NCBI RefSeq assembly: GCF_018130385.1 | Contig: NZ_JAFCLU010000004.1 | Location: 124,001 to 188,000 of the forward strand | Reading direction: 5' to 3' | Source: Bradyrhizobium sp. AUGA SZCCT0283 | GTDB taxonomy: Bacteria > Pseudomonadota > Alphaproteobacteria > Rhizobiales > Xanthobacteraceae | DNA length: 64,000 bases | Shown: positions 36,201-44,105 of the stretch, one piece after another | How positions within the stretch are numbered: the first letter of the stretch is position 1 | Layout: every line of letters begins with the position of its first letter | Notes under the pieces: model-generated | What the model was told of the DNA's origin: nothing | The model's database searches: none | The model's input: the letters and a program-made list of their open reading frames with translations, nothing else | Position numbers and translations under genes: made by a program

Positions 36201-36388
36201 GACCGGTGCTGATGACCTGCGTGGTGGCGGGCGTCGGGCTGTTGCCGGCGGCGGTCTCGGAGGGGATCGGTTCGCAGGTGCAAAAGCCGCTGGCGATCGT
36301 GGTGGTGACCGGCATGATGCTGGCGCCGATCGTGATCCTGGTGACGCTGCCGGTGCTGATCTCGGTATTCTCGCGCCGGGCCCGCTAA
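33266..36388 (+). CDS. RND efflux pump, CusA/CzcA (HME) type
   Basis: 1040 residues with the two-fold RND plan: a first membrane helix, large periplasmic domain, six helices, and repeat. AYPDPTPPMVDIVTQSPGLSSEEIERYITIPIE is typical of heavy-metal-efflux RND proteins. The fourth helix has FGLIVDATVIMVEAIFRR, carrying the charged D and E of the proton relay. KLEEGNLWIRATLPPTISL begins the second periplasmic half. Together with the adaptor it should expel metal cations or other substrates; an outer-membrane partner is not adjacent (TolC is at 44106-45569). Confidence 0.93.
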   Translation: MDRLVALAVSRRYLMVGMFAAVLVGGLIAFKQLNIEAYPDPTPPMVDIVTQSPGLSSEEIERYITIPIETQVAGIKNLRTIRTISLYGLSDVKLQFSFDYTYEEALQQVLNRLSQLAPLPGSAQPTISPLSPTGEIFRYRLKGPPNYSVLDLKTLQDWILQRRFRAVPGVVDVTGWGGKTKTYELQVDFNRLVANGLTLPQVLQAVSNANINVGGNTVNIGAQSAVVRGVGLIRSIDDLNNTMVSQSGGNPVLVRDIAHVTIGEKPRLGIAGLDQDDDIVQGIVLMRRGEQSSPTIARVEKLVQDINHSSILPPGVKIERIYDRKDLIDITTHTVLHNMVVGIILIVLLQWVFLGDLRSALIVGATIPFALFFAVIILVLRGESANLLSVGAIDFGLIVDATVIMVEAIFRRLTQTTALSEAERSHISFDTTMGMKSHAILSAAADVSRSIFFAAAIIIAAFLPLFTLSGVEGNIFGPMARTYAYALAGGLIATFTVTPALSAIILPSHLDEAETWVVKQLDRLYVPVLNWAIANRRIVMTGAAGLVLLTIVFARLLGLEFLPKLEEGNLWIRATLPPTISLQEGNAYVNEMRRMIRARPEVESVVSQHGRPDDGTDAAGLFNAEFFAPLKPNSEWPDTRDKDELTAQLLGQLQDKFPGVEFNFSQYLQDNVSEAVSGVKGENSIKLYGNDLQALTDTANKIKSVLGTVQGVTDLAVFTSLGQPTIQIDIDRARAARYGLSPGDINATIKVAVGGDSAGDLYEPGSDRHFPIIVRLAPEYRKSAEAIHNLRIGVAGQGGAITQIPLSEVASINLISGAAYIYREGQERYLPIKFSVRNRDLGSAIQEAQDKVAAQVELPPGSRIEWVGEFGNLQDAIKRLSIVVPISLALIGVLLFFNFGSMVDTLLAMSVIPMAIFGGVLGLLITGIPFSVSAAIGFIALFGIAVMDGIIILSQYNQLIDEGYERMRAVIRTGELQLRPVLMTCVVAGVGLLPAAVSEGIGSQVQKPLAIVVVTGMMLAPIVILVTLPVLISVFSRRAR

Positions 36389-36491
36389 CCCCTGTGGGCA
36401 CACGCCCATGTTTCCTGCCCACTCGGTTTGTGGTTGACGCGATCCGGCGGCCGTTCCTTGATATCGGCAGGGACAACCGCAGGAGCAAGCC

Positions 36492-37922
36492 ATGCGGATC
36501 GAGGAAAGCCAGGACCACGGTCAAGGGCACGGGACACCCACCGCCGAGCAGATTCTCGGCGAAATCCGCGACTATTGCCGCGAGACGCAAACCGCTGAAT
36601 CGACCTTCGGGCGGCTGGTGGTCAACGACGGCAAGCTGGTGTCGCGACTGCGCGACGGCGCCAGGATCACGACCGGCACGCTCGACAAGGTCCGCGCGTA
36701 TCTCGCCGAGCACCAGCCCGCTACGAACGCCGCGGCAGGCCAGCCGTCGCCGGTCGCCAAATCGCTGAACGGCGGGGCCGCCGCCAACGCCGTCGCGCCG
36801 CCGGGCTTCCGATTCTTCGATAACCGCCAGAAATACCTGCTGTTCGTCTCCACCTGCAGCGAGAAGACCGAGGTCGGGAATCGCATCTCGCTCGAGCTCG
36901 GCAATCTGCAGCCGGCGCCGCCGGCGCTGCGCATCTTCGATGCCGGCGTCGGCGACGGCACCGTGCTGTCGCGGGTGATGCGGGCAGTGCATGCGCGCTT
37001 CCCCACCATGCCGCTCTACGTCGTGGCGAAGGAGATCAGCTACGAAGACGTCCGCCTGATGCTGGAGAAGATGGCGGACCGCCTGTTCGAGCATCCCGCC
37101 ACCGTGCTGGTCGTGACCAATCTCTACTACGCCGAGGCGCCGTGGTTGACGCCACGCTCGGTGACGTCAGCCCAAGGCCTGATCTGGAAGGACGTCACGC
37201 TGACCGGAAACACCGCGCACGGCTTCGCCGAGCAGATCGGCGAGCTCGAAGGCTTCCTCGCCGAGAACTGGCGCGCAGGCATCAGCCCGACCACGGGCAA
37301 TCCGGTCTACCAGCGTCCGGTCATCCTGACGCTGCGGCGCGAGGATCATTCGTTCCTGCTTGACCCGATCATGCCGCGGCCCGGCCGGGTGATGGCGGAT
37401 TACGATCTGGTCATCGCTTCGCAGCCCTACCGGGCGCGGGCGAGCGTGGAATTCAAGGCCTCGAAGGTGTTGACGCCGCTGGTCAAGTCGCTGCGGCCGG
37501 GTGGGCGGCTGATCGGCATCCATTCGCACGGCAAGGATCCCGGCATCGAAATCATCGACCAGGTCTGGCCGGGAGATGATCCCTTCAAGACCGACCGCTA
37601 TGCCATCCTGCGCCAGGTCAAGCGCGAGCTTGGCGCGGCGGCCCGGCACTACAATTTCAATGCCTCCTCCGACGCGCGCTCGATCTTCCGCTACCACATG
37701 CATACGCTGCCGGACGAAGTCAGCGGACCGATCGGGACCTCGACGCTGTTCGCAGCCTGGAACGCTGCGATCTACGTGGCGCAGATCGAGGACAACAGGC
37801 TGTCGGAAGTGGTCCGCGACGGCCGCTACCTCGAAGCCACCGACGGTGTCCTGAAGAAGCATGGCGGCCTGTGGTTCAACGACGAAACCTACGTGATCTC
37901 GCGCCGCCGCGCGCCGGCATGA
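36492..37922 (+). CDS. Methyltransferase-like protein with N-terminal small domain
   Basis: 476 residues. The start follows CAGGAGCAAGCC. Residues ~15-75 (TPTAEQILGEIRDYCRETQTAESTFGRLVVNDGKLVSRLRDG) look like a small helix-turn-helix-like domain. After a linker, IFDAGVGDGTVLSRVM is a SAM-binding motif I. YDLVIASQ and LRPGGRLIGIHSHG match the later strands of class I methyltransferases. I do not recognise a characterised family. Its stop overlaps the start of a MetF-like gene (ATGA), so a shared role in methyl-group or folate-linked metabolism is likely but inferred. Confidence 0.75.
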   Translation: MRIEESQDHGQGHGTPTAEQILGEIRDYCRETQTAESTFGRLVVNDGKLVSRLRDGARITTGTLDKVRAYLAEHQPATNAAAGQPSPVAKSLNGGAAANAVAPPGFRFFDNRQKYLLFVSTCSEKTEVGNRISLELGNLQPAPPALRIFDAGVGDGTVLSRVMRAVHARFPTMPLYVVAKEISYEDVRLMLEKMADRLFEHPATVLVVTNLYYAEAPWLTPRSVTSAQGLIWKDVTLTGNTAHGFAEQIGELEGFLAENWRAGISPTTGNPVYQRPVILTLRREDHSFLLDPIMPRPGRVMADYDLVIASQPYRARASVEFKASKVLTPLVKSLRPGGRLIGIHSHGKDPGIEIIDQVWPGDDPFKTDRYAILRQVKRELGAAARHYNFNASSDARSIFRYHMHTLPDEVSGPIGTSTLFAAWNAAIYVAQIEDNRLSEVVRDGRYLEATDGVLKKHGGLWFNDETYVISRRRAPA

Positions 37923-38848
37923 GCCTGGGAGGCGCCCCCGTGACCGTCGCCGATCCGTCATCCCCCAGACTGGCCGCGCTGCTGTCGTCGGCCTCCGTCG
38001 AAATCTCCTCGCGCGGGCATCAGGTCGCGGAACTGCGCGAGCAGTTCGCTGCCGACACGGATGTCACCATCACGTTCCTGCCCGGCGACAGTTATCGGCA
38101 CAACGTCGAAACGGCTACCGCGCTGCGCCGGGCCGGCTTCAACCCGGTGCCGCATATCGCCGCCCGCGAAATGGCCTCGCGGGAGGCGCTCGATGATTTC
38201 CTGGCGCGGGCGCGGGGCGAGGCCGGTGTGTCGCGCATTCTCCTGATCGCGGGCGACGTGGCGGCTGCGCGGGGCCCGTTCAAATCGACGCGCGATGTCT
38301 GCGCCAGCGGATTGATCGAGGCGCATAGGATCGCTTCCGTCAGTGTGGCCGGTCATCCCGAAGGCCATCCGTTCCTCGAACTGCCTGACGCGATGAAAGC
38401 GCTAGGCGGTTGGCGCGACTGGGGACGGCAGACGAAAACACCTGTCGATGTCGTCACGCAATTCTGCTTCGAGAGCACTCCGATCCTGCAATGGATCGCT
38501 GAACTCGATCGCGCCGGCATCGATCTGCCCGTCATCGTTGGCCTGGCCGGTCCGGCCACGCCGGCGACATTGACGAAATTCGCGCTCCGCTGCGGCATCG
38601 GCAATTCCATGCGCGCGCTGCGAGCCCAGATCGGCCGGTTCGGGCGGCTGCTGACGGATACCGGTCCGGACGATGTCGTCAGGGGACTGCGCTGCGCGCC
38701 CGCGGCTGCAACGGCTTCGATCGCGGGATTTCACCTGTTCCCGTTCGGCGGCCTGCGCAAGGCCGGCAACTGGCTGCGCACTTGCGACCGCGACCCGCTC
38801 GGACTTGAGCGGGCCGCGATGTCGGGCGCCGGGCTTCAGAACCCGTAA
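37919..38848 (+). CDS. Methylenetetrahydrofolate reductase-like protein (MetF family)
   Basis: 309 residues. A TIM-barrel flavoprotein pattern is visible: VTITFLPGDSYRHNVETATALRRAGFNPVPHIAAREM (which replaces the usual VTCGA-type segment), LIAGDVAAARGPFKSTRDV, VAGHPEGHP, TKTPVDVVTQFCFES and LPVIVGLAGP. It resembles MetF-related proteins that sit beside methyltransferase genes rather than housekeeping MetF. The start overlaps the preceding stop (ATGA); a GTG at 37940 is an alternative. The last 13 bases overlap the convergent amidohydrolase fragment. Confidence 0.82.
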   Translation: MSLGGAPVTVADPSSPRLAALLSSASVEISSRGHQVAELREQFAADTDVTITFLPGDSYRHNVETATALRRAGFNPVPHIAAREMASREALDDFLARARGEAGVSRILLIAGDVAAARGPFKSTRDVCASGLIEAHRIASVSVAGHPEGHPFLELPDAMKALGGWRDWGRQTKTPVDVVTQFCFESTPILQWIAELDRAGIDLPVIVGLAGPATPATLTKFALRCGIGNSMRALRAQIGRFGRLLTDTGPDDVVRGLRCAPAAATASIAGFHLFPFGGLRKAGNWLRTCDRDPLGLERAAMSGAGLQNP

Positions 38849-39229
38849 AGCTGCACCGGGTTGTCGACCAGGATCTTCTTGCGGATCGCCGCGTCGGGCG
38901 CCCACACCGGAAGCTGGTTCAAGAGCCGGCCGTCGTCGATCTGGAACAGCGGCGTTACGTCGGTGATCTTCTTGTCAGGCGGGGTGACGGGATCCGGATG
39001 CGGCCAGTCGGTGCCCCAGATGATGCGGTCGGCATTGGCCGCGATCAGCGACTGGGCGAGCGGAATGCAATCGGCATAGTCGGGGGCGAGCTTCGAGGCG
39101 CGGTAGGCGCCCGAGATCTTCACATGGGCCTTGCCCGATTTCACCAGCTCCATCAGATCGGCAAAGCCCGGCTGCTCGATGCCCTGGGCTGCCTGCGCGC
39201 CGCCGAAATGATCGAATACAGTCGGCGCG
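38836..39229 (-). pseudogene. Amidohydrolase (TIM-barrel hydrolase) C-terminal fragment
   Basis: The reverse strand encodes PTVFDHFGG, HVKISGAYRASK, ANADRIIWGTDWPHPD and KKILVDNPVQLYGF, the C-terminal third of amidohydrolase-2/2-pyrone-4,6-dicarboxylate hydrolase-like enzymes, including the metal-binding Asp of GTDWPHP. Upstream of 39229 the homology ends abruptly at an in-frame TAG with no start codon, so about 190 residues are missing. A start at 39153 would make a 105-residue peptide unlikely to fold. This is a 5'-truncated pseudogene with a rearrangement point near 39229. Confidence 0.78.
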
Positions 39230-39362
39230 GGAGACTATCGGGAGAAGTAAGGCGCGGGAAGGGCGCTCATCCTCCGGCGGCATCGAGTTATCGGTTCAGT
39301 AACGCAGCCGGTCTATCGAACAGGAAGGCGCTCCGATTTGACTAATCATCCGCCCGCCCGGA

Positions 39363-40988
39363 ATGTCTCCCATCTCCTGGAATCAGTTCATGCGAAAATT
39401 TTCACAAAAATTCAAAACCGGCGCGTCGGTGGTTGCCGTGGTCGTGGTGCTGCTTGGCGTTTACAGCTATCGCAAGCTTCAGGCGCTGGCGGCCGATCCC
39501 AACGGGGAAAAGGATTGCGGGCCGGCGGTCGGCGGCGGCGAGCAGGCGAAAATCGATCTGGAGCGGATCAAGGCGATTGCGCCGCTCAAGGACGTGAAAT
39601 GGTCGCAGCTTGGCGGCAGCATCAATGATGCGAGCTGCCTCAACAAGACCGAAATCTACGGCGTGGTCGACGTGCACAGCGTCGATGATATCGCGAAGAC
39701 GCTGGCCTTTGCGCGCGACAACAAGCTCTCGGTGACGACCGCCGGCGTGCGCCACAGCATGGGCGGGCACGCCTTCCGCAAGGGCGGTATCGTGCTCGAC
39801 ATGCGCGGCTTCAACAAGATCGTGCTGAATGAGAGTTCGCGATCGGTCACGGTGCAGCCGGGTGCGACCTGGCACGACATCCAGAACGTGCTGCATCCGC
39901 GCTTTGCGGTCCGCGCCATGCAGTCGACCGATATTTTCAGCGTCGGCGGCTCGATCTCGGTCAACGCCCATGGCATGGACCATCAGGCCGGTGCGCTCGC
40001 CAAATCGATCAAGTCGATGAAGGTGATGCTGGCGGACGGCTCGTTGCGGACGGTATCGGCGACCGAGAACAAGGATCTGTTCAACCTCGTGGTCGGCGGC
40101 TACGGCCTGTTCGGCGTCATCGTCGAGGCCGAGCTCGATATTGCCGACAATCTGGTCTACCAGACCGGGCGCCGCATGATGGACTACAAGGAGTTTCCGG
40201 CGCTGTTTGCCAAGGAGATCGAGAAGGACGCCAATATCGGCCTGATGTACGGCCACCTCTCGACCGCGCCAAGCTCGTTCCTGAAGGAATTGCTGCTCTA
40301 TACCTACACCAAGGTCGACGGCACCGATTTTAAGCGCGAGCCGCTCGGCGAGGTCTCAGGCACCAAATTGCGGCGGCTCACCATCAATCTGTCCAAGCAG
40401 GGCCCGCTGTTCCAGGAAATGAAGTGGCTGTCCGAGAAGCACATCGAGCATCGCATGGAAAATTGCACGGTGACGCGCGCGCAGGCGATCGGATCGGCGG
40501 AGGCCTGTCTCGTCAACCGCAACGACCCGATGCACGATTCCGTGCCTTACCTGCGAAACTCGCTGCCCAACGACACCGACATCCTGCACGAATATTTCAT
40601 CCCCCGCAGCCAGTTCGTCTCGTTCGTCGACGGCATGCGCAAGGTGCTGACCGACAACAAGACCAATCTGTTGAACGCATCGGTGCGCGTCGTGCATCAG
40701 GAGAACAATTTCCTGACCTATTCGCCGGAACCGGCGTTCTCGCTGGTGCTCTATATCAACCAGACCACGGATGAAGAGGGCAACCGGCGGATGAAGAAGG
40801 CGACGGAGGAACTGATCGACCTCACCATTGCGCACAAGGGCCGGTTTTTCCTGCCCTACCAGCTCTATTACTCGCGTGACCAGTTGCAGCGCTCGTATCC
40901 GCAGATCAACGATTTCTTCGCGGCGAAGCGGAAGTACGATCCGAGCGAGCTGTTCACCAACACATTCTATCAGAAGTACGCATCGTAG
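39363..40988 (+). CDS. FAD-linked oxidoreductase (VAO/PCMH fold), membrane-anchored
   Basis: 541 residues. An N-terminal anchor (ASVVAVVVVLLGVYSYRKL) is followed by the PCMH FAD-binding domain: VVDVHSVDDIAKTLAFARDN, TAGVRHSMGGHAF (His next to the flavin), VQPGATWHDIQNVL and TDIFSVGGSISVNAHGMDHQ, GGYGLFGVIVEAEL. The C-terminal cap ends with KYDPSELFTNTFYQKY. It probably oxidises a sugar acid, alcohol or lactone at the membrane, as do aldonolactone oxidases. An ATG at 39390 (MRKFSQKF) is an equally possible start. Confidence 0.87.
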   Translation: MSPISWNQFMRKFSQKFKTGASVVAVVVVLLGVYSYRKLQALAADPNGEKDCGPAVGGGEQAKIDLERIKAIAPLKDVKWSQLGGSINDASCLNKTEIYGVVDVHSVDDIAKTLAFARDNKLSVTTAGVRHSMGGHAFRKGGIVLDMRGFNKIVLNESSRSVTVQPGATWHDIQNVLHPRFAVRAMQSTDIFSVGGSISVNAHGMDHQAGALAKSIKSMKVMLADGSLRTVSATENKDLFNLVVGGYGLFGVIVEAELDIADNLVYQTGRRMMDYKEFPALFAKEIEKDANIGLMYGHLSTAPSSFLKELLLYTYTKVDGTDFKREPLGEVSGTKLRRLTINLSKQGPLFQEMKWLSEKHIEHRMENCTVTRAQAIGSAEACLVNRNDPMHDSVPYLRNSLPNDTDILHEYFIPRSQFVSFVDGMRKVLTDNKTNLLNASVRVVHQENNFLTYSPEPAFSLVLYINQTTDEEGNRRMKKATEELIDLTIAHKGRFFLPYQLYYSRDQLQRSYPQINDFFAAKRKYDPSELFTNTFYQKYAS

Positions 40989-40999
40989 GGCCTGCTGCC

Positions 41000-41116
41000 G
41001 TCATTGCGAGGAGCCAACGGGTCGCGCACATGCGCGCCCGATGACAGGCTCCGCGACGAAGCAATCCAGATATTGCTCAACCCAACGATGGATTGCTTCG
41101 CTTCGCTCGCAATGAC
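41000..41116. repeat. Palindromic repeat, 'gtcattgc' family
   Basis: Begins GTCATTGCGAGGAGCC and ends CTTCGCTCGCAATGAC, with inner GAAGCAATCC/GGATTGCTTC arms. It overlaps the 3' end of the reverse-strand gene at 41077-41451 and supplies its last codons. Confidence 0.8.
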
Positions 41117-41451
41117 GAAGCCGGGCGCGATGGCGGCAGGCCGCTACAGCCACCGGCTTGTTCGGCATCCAATACCAGCAACGCACCCGCCGCATAGAGG
41201 CGAACGACAAAGCCGGCATCGTCGGAACGCGCGATGGTGACGTAATTGTTCGAGGCGAGGATGCGGCCGTTGGCTTTGGCGATGGCGGCCAGCGCCTGCG
41301 ATGGGGGACCGACAATGGCCATTGACTTGCCGGGAGCCGAACCAAATGTCAACGCAACGACCACCGCAAGCCAGCCGACGATGATGAGGGCGATTGCGCC
41401 AGCAATTCGCCCCCATCGCAAACCTCTACGCTGACGCCTGTCAGTAGTCAT
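41077..41451 (-). CDS. Small membrane-anchored hypothetical protein
   Basis: 124 residues. The start MTTDRRQRRGLRWGR at 41451 overlaps the end of the upstream gene by 11 bases. One membrane segment (IAGAIALIIVGWLAVVVALTF), then a periplasmic domain with AIAKANGRILASNNYVTIARSDDAGFVVRLYAAGA. The tail SLRAKRSNPSLG is encoded by the palindromic repeat. Family unknown; it probably belongs with the following membrane proteins. Confidence 0.65.
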   Translation of the reverse strand: MTTDRRQRRGLRWGRIAGAIALIIVGWLAVVVALTFGSAPGKSMAIVGPPSQALAAIAKANGRILASNNYVTIARSDDAGFVVRLYAAGALLVLDAEQAGGCSGLPPSRPASSLRAKRSNPSLG

Positions 41452-42541
41452 AGAAGTGCTCAATGTTCGCGCCCCTGGCCTTGAGCTCGCGGTTGATATC
41501 CACGAGGCGGTCGATCCTGGCTTTCAATCCGGCCCTGCGAAACCCGGGCCGGGCATCCAGCTCCAGCGAAAACAGCTCCGCCGTACCCTTGATGTCGAGC
41601 TTGGCCGCGTCGGGGGCAATCACGGTAACGAGAATGTCGTGATTGCCCGCGATCTGCGCAACGCCAAAACCCTGGTCCAGCAGGCCCTGCAGGATTTCGG
41701 TCAGCGCCTTGTAGCGCGGCGCCTGCACCAGCTGCCATTGTGCGTTGAGCGGGCGGATCGGCTTGATGCGCGGTTCTTTCGCCAACACCGAAGGCGGCAG
41801 CGTCGCCACCGCGAACATGATGTCGCGCGGCTCCTCGTCACCACCGGCGTCGAGCGCCTTCTGGATCAGCGCTGCGTAGCCGATCTTGACGAAATATTCC
41901 GCGCCGAGCGCGAAATCGCGCTCCCAACTGCGCAAGCTGCTCGGCGTTGGCGCCGAAATCGCCATCAGGCCGTCGAGCTTTTCGCGAAACGGATATTTGT
42001 ACCAGGGGATGGTGTAGAGGAACGCGGCATAATCCTGCAGCACCGCGTGGCCGAACTCGTCCTGTGGCGTGCGCTTCTCGCCCCTGACCCATTCGAACAC
42101 CCGCCCGATCGTGTGTTCATAAAGCCCCTTGATCGCGTATTCGGCGGAGTAGCTGATGCCGATCACGTAGATCATGGTCTTGACCTCCGTGAGCGACTCT
42201 GCCGTGGCGGGCACCGCGCGGTTGATGGTGCAGAAGCTCTGCCAGAACCCGAAGATATGACCGAGATAGTTGAAGTGGCTTTCGCTGGAGCGATTGAGGA
42301 AGCGGCCGAAATCCTCGAAGGAATAGACAATGTACCATTCGGGGAAGGTGAAGAAGGTGTTGTTCAGTTTGCGCCGATAGCCCGGCTCATCGATCGCGGG
42401 CAGGACGACGGCCGGCGCGGCGGACGCCGCGGCGCCGGAAGAGGGGCGGCAGGTGCCCTCGATATAGGCTAGCGGCACGAGCACCGACAGCGCGATCAGG
42501 ATCGCGACGACAGCGAGGATACGCCGCAGCCACCTAAGCAT
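41441..42541 (-). CDS. Conserved hypothetical membrane-anchored protein
   Basis: 366 residues. One N-terminal membrane segment (ILAVVAILIALSVLVPLAYI) and a large periplasmic domain with aromatic-rich motifs (LNNTFFTFPEWYIVYSFEDF, HIFGFWQSFCTINR, IGISYSAEYAIKGLYE). No known catalytic motif seen. It overlaps the preceding membrane protein gene by 8 bases and the following small gene by 11, so these three are translated together. I do not recognise the family. Confidence 0.75.
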   Translation of the reverse strand: MLRWLRRILAVVAILIALSVLVPLAYIEGTCRPSSGAAASAAPAVVLPAIDEPGYRRKLNNTFFTFPEWYIVYSFEDFGRFLNRSSESHFNYLGHIFGFWQSFCTINRAVPATAESLTEVKTMIYVIGISYSAEYAIKGLYEHTIGRVFEWVRGEKRTPQDEFGHAVLQDYAAFLYTIPWYKYPFREKLDGLMAISAPTPSSLRSWERDFALGAEYFVKIGYAALIQKALDAGGDEEPRDIMFAVATLPPSVLAKEPRIKPIRPLNAQWQLVQAPRYKALTEILQGLLDQGFGVAQIAGNHDILVTVIAPDAAKLDIKGTAELFSLELDARPGFRRAGLKARIDRLVDINRELKARGANIEHFYDY

Positions 42542-42956
42542 GAGCGACGGACCGCGTCCGCGGCGCGAGCAGATAGCCGATCAGGATCGCCACGCCGCCG
42601 AGGCCGAGATGCGGGGCGTTGGCGAAAAACCGCGTCGAGAGCGGTAGGTTGAGGACCCCGTTGATCAGGATGCCGAAGTCGAGATAGCCGCTGCCGGTGA
42701 GCAGGCCGAGTACGCCGTCGGCAAAGTAGAACACGCCGAACAATTGAAAGAACAATTCCGAGGCGCGGCGCGAGGTGATCGCCGCCGCAGCCGCCCACAG
42801 CGCCGAGACGAGATGCAGCCCGTCGGCGTACCAGGTGCGGCGAAACAGGCCGAAGATCATGTCATTGGCGTCGATGAAGGTCGGGATGTAGCCGGTGAGA
42901 ATCACGAAGCCGAGCAGGGCGGCATAGCCCCAGGCGCACAATCTGATGAGGTCCAT
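42534..42956 (-). CDS. DUF4383-like small membrane protein
   Basis: 140 residues with four membrane segments (YAALLGFVILTGYIP, LHLVSALWAAAAAI, FFQLFGVFYFADGVLGLL, HLGLGGVAILIGYLL). The pattern of a histidine in a helix, a Gly-rich FGVFYFADGVLG and an ending ...PHLGLGGVAILIG resembles DUF4383 proteins. The ATG at 42956 follows CCGGAGACAT. It overlaps the next gene by 8 bases. Confidence 0.7.
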   Translation of the reverse strand: MDLIRLCAWGYAALLGFVILTGYIPTFIDANDMIFGLFRRTWYADGLHLVSALWAAAAAITSRRASELFFQLFGVFYFADGVLGLLTGSGYLDFGILINGVLNLPLSTRFFANAPHLGLGGVAILIGYLLAPRTRSVAHA

Positions 42957-43003
42957 GATGTCTCCGGCGGCGATCTGTAAGACTTGTCGAATCTCTGCCC
43001 AGT

Positions 43004-43975
43004 CTAGAGTTTTCCAAGCGTCTTGAGCAGGGCATCGTCGAACATGGCGGGATCTTCGATTTGCGGAATGTGACCGAGCCCCGGCAGCAATGTCAGGTCC
43101 GTATCTGATGGCAGCAGCGTTCGGAGATCGAGGGCTTGCTCGACAGGGGTAATGCTGTCCTTGTCGCCCCACAGGATCGCGACCGGGACTTCCAGCCTCG
43201 CATAGGCATTGCGGTCCGCGCTCGCGGCATGTGTGTCGGAGCCGAGGAAATAATACAGCCAGTCGGCGATATCGCTCGTGCTGTCGCGCTGCATCAGCGG
43301 CCTTTGCAGGATCGCGACATATTCCGGCGACGCGCGCTCCTTCTTCGCGATCAGCGATTTGAGCAGCATTTGCGTCGCCACGGGATTGGTGATGGTCAGC
43401 GACACCAGGATTTCGCGAATCCATTGCGGCTGGATCACCCAGGGCGCGCTCGACGGCGCAGCCGTCAATCCGAGCGCCGCATCGACCAGCACCAGTGCGC
43501 GCGCCCGATCCGGATATCGCATCGCGAGTTCGGTCGCCGCACCAGCGCCGAAGGAGTGACCGACGATGATGGCGGGCGCGGCTTCCAGCGTATCAAGCAC
43601 GTCGTTGATCCGGGAAGCCTGGTCCTGCCGCGTGTAACTGCCGGGACGGTCCGAGAATCCAAACGGCGGGAGATCGAGGGCGATCACATGAAAGCCTGCC
43701 GCGGCCAGCGCGTCGCTGGTATGCCGCCATAGCTCGCTCCACGCCGCCGTACCGTGAAACAGCACCACGGGAATGCCATCCGCCGGACCCTTCTCCTGCA
43801 CGAACACGCCTCCAGAGCGCGTCGGCACCAGATGGCCGGTCCGCGGCGCCAGTCCGACGCGCGTGCCGGTTTCACGTATCGACGCCGCGAGGCGAAATGA
43901 GGTGATCACAAGGACTATGGACAGGACCAGGACCAGCAAGCCGTTGGCCGACCAGCGCAGAATGTTTGCAACCAC
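43004..43975 (-). CDS. Alpha/beta hydrolase, membrane-anchored
   Basis: 323 residues. An N-terminal membrane segment (GLLVLVLSIVLVITSFRL) precedes the fold: PVVLFHGTAAWSELWR, VIALDLPPFGFSDRP, the nucleophile elbow GHSFGAG, ALVLVDAALGL, the acid ILWGDKDSITP and the final His in LPGLGHIPQIEDP. All three catalytic residues are present. The GTG at 43975 follows a GCGAGG site; a TTG 12 bases upstream is possible. It heads the run of membrane genes to 41077. Confidence 0.85.
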   Translation of the reverse strand: MVANILRWSANGLLVLVLSIVLVITSFRLAASIRETGTRVGLAPRTGHLVPTRSGGVFVQEKGPADGIPVVLFHGTAAWSELWRHTSDALAAAGFHVIALDLPPFGFSDRPGSYTRQDQASRINDVLDTLEAAPAIIVGHSFGAGAATELAMRYPDRARALVLVDAALGLTAAPSSAPWVIQPQWIREILVSLTITNPVATQMLLKSLIAKKERASPEYVAILQRPLMQRDSTSDIADWLYYFLGSDTHAASADRNAYARLEVPVAILWGDKDSITPVEQALDLRTLLPSDTDLTLLPGLGHIPQIEDPAMFDDALLKTLGKL

Positions 43976-44105
43976 GAGGCCTCGCAAAATCGATCGATCA
44001 AAACGGGGGGCGGAAACGGAACGAGTTTTAGGCCAACGCGGGTTGCTGGCGACTGAAAATACCCGACATGATCAGCGTCCGGTTAATACCGGGAGAAAAT
44101 ACAAC

